DNA of 64,000 nucleotides from Hymenobacter jeollabukensis (GTDB lineage: Bacteria; Bacteroidota; Bacteroidia; Cytophagales; Hymenobacteraceae): positions 62,001 to 126,000 of the forward strand of contig NZ_VAJM01000006.1 in the NCBI RefSeq assembly GCF_005771675.1, written 5' to 3'. The position numbers were made by a program, and so were the translations under genes. Below the pieces are notes generated by a model. That model searched no databases. It had not been told where the DNA came from and saw nothing but the letters and a program-made list of their open reading frames with translations. Positions 58,438-64,000 of the stretch are shown here, in pieces; positions within the stretch are counted from its first letter, which is position 1, and each line of letters begins with the position of its first letter.

Positions 58438-59646
58438 TTAGTCGAGCGGAATGTACTCGGCTATTTTCTGCCCCAGCACCCAGCCCTGCAGACCCCGGGC
58501 CAGGATGCGGCCGTCGGGCCCGATGAGCACGGTGTGGGGCAGCGGAAACGTGCCGAGCCCGTAGGCACCGGCCACCGGGCTTCGCTGCCCCGCTAGCATC
58601 GCCGCGTGATGTCCCGGCAGGGCGGCCCGGTAGGCGGACGACCCAAACTCCCCTACCGACACATGCACAAAGCGCAGCCCGCGGCTGGCAAAATGTTGGT
58701 GCAGCCCGCGCAGGCCCGCCCACTGGCTGGCGTTGTAGGGGTCGGCCGGGTCCCAAAAGCTGAGCAGCACGTAGCGGCCCCGAAAGTCAGCCAACCGTAG
58801 GTCCCGCCCGTTGGTATCGGGTAAGCTGAAATTTGGAGCCTGTTTTCCGGGGACGGTTTGCTGCACGGCCCGCAGCCGCCGCAACAGCTCGCGGGAGACG
58901 CGCGCTTCGGGCTGCTGGCGGCGCAGCTGCTGACTGATTTCCAGCAAAAAGGCGTACTGGCCGGGGTCGATTATCAGCTCCCGCAAGGCTAGATAAGGGC
59001 CCAGATACTCCCGGGGCTGTTCCTGTCGCCGACGCTGGAGGTGGGCCGCCAGTTGGCGGCGCCAAGCGGTGTGCAGCTGTTCCCTCTCTATCAACCAGGT
59101 TGCCAGCCGCTCATCCGATGGACGCCGATACACCGTCTCCCCGTAGCCGCTGGAGTAGCTTACCGTCTCTGCCGGTCCCAGCAACTGCTCATGGCGGCGC
59201 TGGACGTTGGCTTGGTGCCGGGCTTGCAAGCGTTGGTATTCCATCCAGGCGGCAGCAGCCGGGGTGCCGCGCAGGGGCACGTAGGAATGCGGCTGGTACC
59301 GCTCCACACGCCCGACTTCCACCGTGTCGCCATTGGCCAGGGGCACGGGAGTGTATGGAGTAAGCCAAGTTGGGCACGAGGGGCAAGCCTTCCAGCCTGC
59401 CATCAGCTGATACACGCCCGGCTCCGGCACCCGGCCCTGCAGCACAAAGCTGCTGTCAGGCCCCACCCACGCGGAATCCAGCCGCGCCGCGGGTTGCCCG
59501 GGCAGCTGGTCCACGAGGTACACGGGCGTAACGGGCGGAAAATCCGAACGGGCTTGGCGCAGTACGTAGCCCGGCTCCTGAGCCCCTAGGGGGACACACC
59601 CCGCGCTACCCAAGCCCAGCAGCAGCCAAATTGTATTTCGGATCAT
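58438..59646 (-). CDS. TlpA-like protein lacking the thioredoxin CxxC, paralog 3
   Basis: A 402-residue lipoprotein (lipobox ending at Cys17, GSAGC). The domain order is the same as in paralogs 1 and 2, but where they have FWASWCGPC this protein reads FWDPADPYNAS, so both redox cysteines are gone. A CPSC pair instead sits in the N-terminal domain (Cys88, Cys91; WKACPSCPTW). The cis-Pro region (FPLPHTVLIGPDG) and fold residues are kept. It probably lost oxidoreductase activity, or moved it, and may act as a binding protein. Confidence 0.88.
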   Translation of the reverse strand: MIRNTIWLLLGLGSAGCVPLGAQEPGYVLRQARSDFPPVTPVYLVDQLPGQPAARLDSAWVGPDSSFVLQGRVPEPGVYQLMAGWKACPSCPTWLTPYTPVPLANGDTVEVGRVERYQPHSYVPLRGTPAAAAWMEYQRLQARHQANVQRRHEQLLGPAETVSYSSGYGETVYRRPSDERLATWLIEREQLHTAWRRQLAAHLQRRRQEQPREYLGPYLALRELIIDPGQYAFLLEISQQLRRQQPEARVSRELLRRLRAVQQTVPGKQAPNFSLPDTNGRDLRLADFRGRYVLLSFWDPADPYNASQWAGLRGLHQHFASRGLRFVHVSVGEFGSSAYRAALPGHHAAMLAGQRSPVAGAYGLGTFPLPHTVLIGPDGRILARGLQGWVLGQKIAEYIPLD

Positions 59647-59775
59647 AAATGAATACGGTGTGCCCAGGTAACGCTGCTCCCAGTGTTTGCGTGTGGGCGG
59701 CCGGCTGAATCACCCCAAGCTCAGCAGGACCTGGCACCGGAGTAAAAGCAGCGGCAAACTGCGACCGGAAACACA

Positions 59776-59808
59776 AAACCCGCCCGCCGTACTCCGGCTG
59801 GCGGGTTT
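59776..59808. terminator. hairpin after gatB
   Basis: AAACCCGCC and GGCGGGTTT pair around CGCCGTACTCCGGCT, 25 bases past the gatB stop. On the minus strand the stem ends in GGGTTTTGTGTTT. Confidence 0.75.
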
Positions 59809-59832
59809 GATGACTGCCTGGAAAACGGCCCC

Positions 59833-61293
59833 TTACGCCTGCTCCAGCTTGTCGCGCAGCAGCTGGTTAGCCAGCTTGGGGTCGGCTTTGCCCTTGGTGA
59901 GCTTCATCAGCTCGCCCATAAACATGCCGGTCAGCGACTTTTTGCCGGCGCGGTACTCGGCCACTTTGGCCGGGTTGGCGTCGATGACCTGCTGCACCAG
60001 GGCTTCCAGCTCGCCCGAGTCGGCTTGCTGCAGCAGGCCCAGCTGCTCGGCGGCGTGGGCGGCCGACTGCACCGGGTGCTCCAGCAGGTGCGGGTAGAGC
60101 TGCTTGGAGGCCACCGAGTGGTTGATTTTGCCCGCGTCGATGAGGCCAATGATGTCGGCCAGCTGCTGGGCGCTGAGCGGGAAGTCGCCGATGGTCACGG
60201 CCCGCTCGTTCAGGAAGGACTTCACCGGGCCCGACATCCAGTTGGCGGCGGCCTTGGCGTTCGGGGTCAGGCGCGTCAGCTCGTCGAAGAACAGGGCAAT
60301 TTCCTTTTCGGCGGTCAGCACGTTCGCGTCGTAGTCCGAGAGGCCCAGCTCGCCGGTGAAGCGGGCGTAGAGCTGCTGCGGCAGGGCCGGCAGCTCGCTT
60401 TGCACGCGGTGCAGCCAGGCGTCGTCGACGATGACCGGGGGCAGGTCCGGCTCCGGGAAGTACCGGTAGTCGTTCATCGTCTCCTTGGTGCGCTGGGCCT
60501 GGGTGGTGCCGGTGGTGGCGTCGAAGCCGCGGGTCTGGCTGATGACTTCCTCCCCGGCCTCCAGCAGCGCAATCTGCCGCTCGATTTCGTGCTCGATGGC
60601 GCGCTGCACGTTGCGGAAGGAGTTCATATTCTTCACCTCCACCTTGGTGCCGAACTTCTCGGCCCCGCGCAGCATCACCGAAATGTTGGCGTCGCAGCGC
60701 AGCGAGCCTTCCTCCATGTTGCCGTCGCAGATGTCGAGGTACTGCACCAGCTTCTTGATTTCGGCCAGGTAGGCGTAGGCCTCGTCGGCGTCGCGGATGT
60801 CGGGCTCCGACACGATTTCGATGAGCGGCACCCCGGCGCGGTTCAGATCCACCAGCGTCTCCGTTTCCCCGGCCAGGTGCATCGACTTGCCCGCGTCCTC
60901 TTCCATGTGGATGCGGGTGATGCCCACCGGCTTCACCGTACCGTCCGAGAGCCGGATGTCGACGTGGCCCTTGGTGCAGAGCGGGGTCTTGTCCTGGGTT
61001 ATCTGGTAGCCCTTGGGCAGGTCGGGGTAGAAGTAGTTTTTGCGCGCAAACAGGTTGTCGCGCGTAATCTGGCAGTTGGTGGCCAGGCCCATCTTGATGG
61101 CGTACTCCACGGCCGTGCGGTTGACGCGCGGCAAGGTGCCGGGGTGGCCCAGGGTGATGACGGAGAGGTTGGAGTTGGGCAGGGCGCCGTACTCGTTTTC
61201 GTCCGACGAGTACATTTTGCTGCGCGTGAGCAGCTGCGCATGCACTTCCAGGCCAATAACGGGCTGGTATTTCGATTTGATGCTGTCGTCCAT
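59833..61293 (-). CDS. gatB: Asp-tRNA(Asn)/Glu-tRNA(Gln) amidotransferase subunit B
   Basis: A 486-residue subunit of the GatCAB transamidase, which makes Asn-tRNA or Gln-tRNA. The start YQPVIGLEVHAQLLTRSKMY and RKNYFYPDLPKGYQITQDKT, HMEEDAGKSMH, GVPLIEIVSEPDIR and EGSLRCDANISVMLRG are family blocks. The C-terminal GatB/YqeY domain ends the protein. TACTTTTA on the minus strand at 61368-61375, 75 bases upstream, is a near -7 element. GatA and GatC are not adjacent. Confidence 0.97.
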   Translation of the reverse strand: MDDSIKSKYQPVIGLEVHAQLLTRSKMYSSDENEYGALPNSNLSVITLGHPGTLPRVNRTAVEYAIKMGLATNCQITRDNLFARKNYFYPDLPKGYQITQDKTPLCTKGHVDIRLSDGTVKPVGITRIHMEEDAGKSMHLAGETETLVDLNRAGVPLIEIVSEPDIRDADEAYAYLAEIKKLVQYLDICDGNMEEGSLRCDANISVMLRGAEKFGTKVEVKNMNSFRNVQRAIEHEIERQIALLEAGEEVISQTRGFDATTGTTQAQRTKETMNDYRYFPEPDLPPVIVDDAWLHRVQSELPALPQQLYARFTGELGLSDYDANVLTAEKEIALFFDELTRLTPNAKAAANWMSGPVKSFLNERAVTIGDFPLSAQQLADIIGLIDAGKINHSVASKQLYPHLLEHPVQSAAHAAEQLGLLQQADSGELEALVQQVIDANPAKVAEYRAGKKSLTGMFMGELMKLTKGKADPKLANQLLRDKLEQA

Positions 61294-61402
61294 GAATCAC
61301 TGGTTTCCGCGAAGCCGACCGGCCCCAGAAACTGGGTTAGTCGAACTACGGGGCGGAATGAGGGGCGTAAAAGTACGAAGCCGAACGGCTTGTTGGGTGG
61401 GC

Positions 61403-62188
61403 TTATTCGAGGCGAAACGTGACCGGTACGCCAAACTGCACGTCGACCACGTCGCCGTCGAGGCGGGCGGGCGTCCAGCCGCTGAGTGTGCGCACTACGC
61501 GCAGGGCTTCCGCGTCGAGCAGCGGGTGAGCGGCCTGGCTCACGTTCGCGTTCTGCAGGCGGCCCTGCCGGTCGACCACGAAGCTGATGAAGACCTTGCC
61601 CGTAATGTCGTTACGCTGGGCCTTGGCGGGGTAGCGGGTGCGCGTGGCTATTGCCTGCATCAGGCCCGTAATGCCGCCCGGAAATTCCGGAAACACCACG
61701 TAGGGCGCGTACGGCACGGTTTGCCCATCGGGACCGAAGCACTGGGCGGCGGTTTGCTGGCCGTCGGCGTACTGCTCCTGCCGGCGCAGCTGCCCGGTGG
61801 GATAATACGTGCGCAGCCAGCCGTGGCGCTTGTTGTTCACAAACTCCTCCTCGGCCAGCAGCTGCCCGCTCTCGTAGTAGCGCCGCTCGGTACCCTCCAC
61901 AATTTTCTTGCGCACGTGGGCGTAGGGCATCACCTGCCACACCTTGCCCGAGGGGTAGTAAGAGGTAATGATGCCGCGCACCGAGTCCAGCAGCTGCGTT
62001 TCGTCGCGGAAGCTGTGTCCGGGGCCGAAGCCAAAATCAGCGTTGAGGCCTTGCGCTTGGAAATGCTCATTGACCGTCCGGCCGCCCATGCCCTGCGCGG
62101 CCGACTCAGCCACGCCACCGGGCAAACTGACCAGCATCAGCAGGGCGCCAGCCGCCCCAAGGGCACGCTTCACAGAAGTACAAATCAT
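61403..62188 (-). CDS. exported MORN/YwqK-repeat protein with TonB-C domain, paralog 1
   Basis: A 261-residue exported protein. The signal region is MICTSVKRALGAAGALLMLV. Two to three MORN/YwqK-type units follow (YYESGQLLAEEEFVNNKRHG; TYYPTGQLRRQEQYADGQ). The C-terminal 85 residues resemble the TonB C-terminal domain (GKVFISFVVDRQGRLQNANV; LDAEALRVVRTLSGWTPARL). There is no N-terminal anchor like that of true TonB. Role unknown; 'energy transducer TonB' would be the automatic label. First of three paralogs. Confidence 0.85.
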   Translation of the reverse strand: MICTSVKRALGAAGALLMLVSLPGGVAESAAQGMGGRTVNEHFQAQGLNADFGFGPGHSFRDETQLLDSVRGIITSYYPSGKVWQVMPYAHVRKKIVEGTERRYYESGQLLAEEEFVNNKRHGWLRTYYPTGQLRRQEQYADGQQTAAQCFGPDGQTVPYAPYVVFPEFPGGITGLMQAIATRTRYPAKAQRNDITGKVFISFVVDRQGRLQNANVSQAAHPLLDAEALRVVRTLSGWTPARLDGDVVDVQFGVPVTFRLE

Positions 62189-62200
62189 GGGAGTATCGGA

Positions 62201-63049
62201 TTATTCCTCCCGGGCCGCCGTGCGCCGCGCGGGGTAATAGAAAAAGTCGCCCTCCAGCACGCTGCTCACCGGCTGGTCTTCGGCGGTGGCCGGGGCCAGG
62301 CGCGGCAGCTTGCGCACGGCCTCCAGCGCGGCGGCGTTCAGCTGCGCGTCGTCGGAGGCCAGCACGCGGGCGCCCTGCACGTAGCCCAGGCTGTCGACCT
62401 GAAACGCGACGTGGACCACGGCGTCGGTGGCGCGGGCGTAGGTTTTGGGCACAAACTGCGCGAACTGCTTCTGCAGGCTCTGAAACACCGCGGCCTGCCC
62501 GGCACCCTTGCCGGCCAGCCTGGCGCTGCTGCGGTAGCCGGGGCACACGTCCAGCGCCTGCCCGTCGGGCCCAAAACACTCGCTCTTGACCACGGCGCCG
62601 GCTTTGTTCTGCTGGTCGCGGCGCAGCTTGCCCGAGGCGTAGTAGGTTTTCATGGGGCCATCGGGCTTGCCGAGGCGGTAGCTCACCTCCTCGCGCAGCT
62701 GCCCGTTCGGGTACCACTCGCGCACCCGGGCGTGGGGCACCTGGCCGGGCAGCTCGCCGGCGTAGCCCGCGTCGAGCAGGGGCTGGTGGCCCTGCACGGT
62801 GAAGCGGCGCACGCGCCAGCGCACACCCAGGCTGTCGGCGCGGCGCAGGATGTCGTAGGCGTAGGCGCCCTCGGCCGAGGGCAGCGGCACCAGATTGCGG
62901 TCGAGGTAGCGCAGGGCCACGCGCTGGCCCTCGAGCTGGTCGAGGCGGGTTACCACTTTCACCTGCGCGGTGGCCGCGCTGCTCAGCCCGAGGGCCAGCC
63001 CGGCCGCGCCGGCCAGGGCGGCGCGGCGTTGAACATGTAGAGTAGCCAT
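62201..63049 (-). CDS. exported MORN/TonB-C protein, paralog 2
   Basis: A 282-residue exported protein (MATLHVQRRAALAGAAGLAL, Ala-rich cleavage region SSAATAQ). An N-terminal domain of about 80 residues (VVTRLDQLEGQRVALRYLDR) precedes MORN-like units (EWYPNGQLREEVSYRLGK; TYYASGKLRRDQQNKAG). The TonB-C-like end contains VVHVAFQVDSLGYVQGARVL and NAAALEAVRKLPRLAPATAE. It follows paralog 3 by 49 bases and precedes paralog 1 by 12 bases, so all three are probably one operon. Confidence 0.85.
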   Translation of the reverse strand: MATLHVQRRAALAGAAGLALGLSSAATAQVKVVTRLDQLEGQRVALRYLDRNLVPLPSAEGAYAYDILRRADSLGVRWRVRRFTVQGHQPLLDAGYAGELPGQVPHARVREWYPNGQLREEVSYRLGKPDGPMKTYYASGKLRRDQQNKAGAVVKSECFGPDGQALDVCPGYRSSARLAGKGAGQAAVFQSLQKQFAQFVPKTYARATDAVVHVAFQVDSLGYVQGARVLASDDAQLNAAALEAVRKLPRLAPATAEDQPVSSVLEGDFFYYPARRTAAREE

Positions 63050-63098
63050 GCGGGCAAGATACGAAGGCCGCCCGCTAAGCCCAGGTTACGCTTTTCGC

Positions 63099-63938
63099 TC
63101 AGGGCTTGCGGCGCTTGGCCACGGCAGGGCTGTAGAGCACGAAGCCTTCGATGGGGTCGGGCGCGAGGCGACCTTCCAGGCGGGCCGGCTCGAAGCGCGG
63201 CAGGCGGCGGATGGCCTCCAGCACGGCCGCGTTCAGGGCCTCGTCGTCGCCGCGCAGGATGCGCGGGGCGGTGGCCCGGCCCAGCGTGTCGACGTAGAAC
63301 GCGAAGTACACGATGCCCTTGCCGGGCCGGGCGTAGCCAGCGGGCAGGTAGTGCGGGTAGTCCTGGCTGAGCTGCTGCTGCACGTCGGGGCTGCCGCTGG
63401 TGGGCTGGGCGAAGGTGTGGTAGGGCGGGCACTCGGCCGGGTCGCCGGTGGCGGTGTAGCACTCGGCCCGCACGGCTTTCTGCTTGTAATAGTCTACGAG
63501 GCGGCGCGTCTCGCCGTTGGGGTAATAGGTCTGCAGGCGGCCCTCGGCCATACCCTTGCGGTAGCTGGCCTGCTCGCGCAGCTGCCCCGAGGGGTACCAC
63601 TGCCGGCTCGGCCCCTCGGGCACGCCCCAGGGCAGCGCCCCGCCGAAGCCCAGGGCCAGCAGCGGGCGGCGCGTGGTCAGGTCGTAGCGGCGCACACGCC
63701 AGCTGATGCCGGCGCTGTCGAGGCGCTGCAGCACTTCGTAGCTGGCGGCGCCCGCGGCCGCGGGCAGCGGGGCGCCGGCCGCGTCGTAGTAGCGCAGGCC
63801 GGCGCGCTTGTCCTGCAGCTCGTCGAGCACGGCCACGACGGGCAGATCGGGCACGGGATTATTTTGGGCGCGGGCGGCCAGGGGCAGGGCGGCGAGGCAG
63901 GTCAGCAGCGGCAGGCGGAGGGTCGAGCGTAGGGCCAT
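63099..63938 (-). CDS. exported MORN/TonB-C protein, paralog 3
   Basis: A 279-residue exported protein (MALRSTLRLPLLTCLAALPL). The layout equals paralog 2: N-terminal domain with VAVLDELQDKRAGLRYYDAA, MORN-like units (QWYPSGQLREQASYRKGM; TYYPNGETRRLVDYYKQK) and a TonB-C-like end (IVYFAFYVDTLGRATAPRIL; NAAVLEAIRRLPRFEPARLE). It is the first gene of the trio on the minus strand. The window ends 62 bases beyond its start. Confidence 0.85.
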   Translation of the reverse strand: MALRSTLRLPLLTCLAALPLAARAQNNPVPDLPVVAVLDELQDKRAGLRYYDAAGAPLPAAAGAASYEVLQRLDSAGISWRVRRYDLTTRRPLLALGFGGALPWGVPEGPSRQWYPSGQLREQASYRKGMAEGRLQTYYPNGETRRLVDYYKQKAVRAECYTATGDPAECPPYHTFAQPTSGSPDVQQQLSQDYPHYLPAGYARPGKGIVYFAFYVDTLGRATAPRILRGDDEALNAAVLEAIRRLPRFEPARLEGRLAPDPIEGFVLYSPAVAKRRKP

Positions 63939-64000
63939 AGGCGGGTGGAGCGGTGGTTGGGCAGGCCTATAAACGCAGCGCCCGCGCTTCCGTTGGGCGG

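Noticed and set aside
1-64000. tRNA, rRNA, riboswitch, transposase or integrase
   Set aside because: Read through all gaps on both strands; no cloverleaf with anticodon arm, no rRNA blocks, no transposase motifs. A short ncRNA could still be missed by eye.

Overview
The window is chromosomal DNA of a high-GC member of the Bacteroidota, most like Hymenobacter or a close Cytophagales relative. This is inferred from protein families typical of that group: a M43 metalloprotease with a type IX secretion tail, DUF4369/TlpA lipoproteins, secreted MORN/TonB proteins, an ECF sigma / anti-sigma / beta-barrel module, DUF349 and DUF4259 proteins and a fused alpha-beta 2-oxoacid dehydrogenase E1. Near-absence of Shine-Dalgarno sequences, several TAnnTTTG (-7) promoter elements and the repeat type agree. 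I saw no rRNA, tRNA, CRISPR array, insertion sequence or prophage.

Layout. 1-441: start of a sensor kinase running off the left edge. 450-1192: an AT-rich orphan gene and a dispersed repeat. 1205-7304 (minus): a five-gene cluster of coiled-coil protein, two-helix membrane coiled-coil protein, membrane-anchored substrate-binding/OmpA fusion, ABC permease and ABC ATPase, with a different repeat in every gap. 7514-13687: sigma-54 response regulator, lipoprotein, zinc-ribbon protein, DUF349 protein, YqgE. 13958-18488 (plus): pdxH, DUF1015, maf, a GT-C-like membrane protein. 18558-24519: PhlG-like protein with a small exported partner, a coiled-coil membrane protein, catalase, MFS transporter behind paired operator-like palindromes. 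25043-31356 (minus): EamA-like protein, DUF4259, small membrane protein, gpsA, efflux adaptor and TolC, L-serine deaminase beta. 31629-35970 (plus): tryptophan 2,3-dioxygenase, small proteins, a FAD dehydrogenase, a CoA-binding protein. 36232-43446: SDR, ECF sigma module, SpoU methyltransferase, BamA/TamA-like protein. 43611-49574: E1 fusion, hemF, PAP2 phosphatase, two lipoproteins (one broken at a G8 tract), riboflavin synthase. 49699-55768: sugar transferase, pcm, secreted protease, thioesterase, a Pro/Ala-linker protein. 55934-63938 (minus): three TlpA paralogs, gatB, three MORN/TonB paralogs.

Two things stand out. First, the 1205-7304 cluster looks like an ABC transporter tied to peptidoglycan and to PspA-like membrane coiled-coil proteins; I do not recognise it as a described system. 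Second, a dozen gaps share one architecture with locus-specific sequence. Directly after a stop codon comes a C-poor arm of short tandem words, often heptamers starting inside the stop codon. Its reverse complement, a G-poor arm, lies directly before the next start codon or at the stop of a convergent gene. The words differ between loci but the two arms at each locus match, so each gap can fold into a hairpin.
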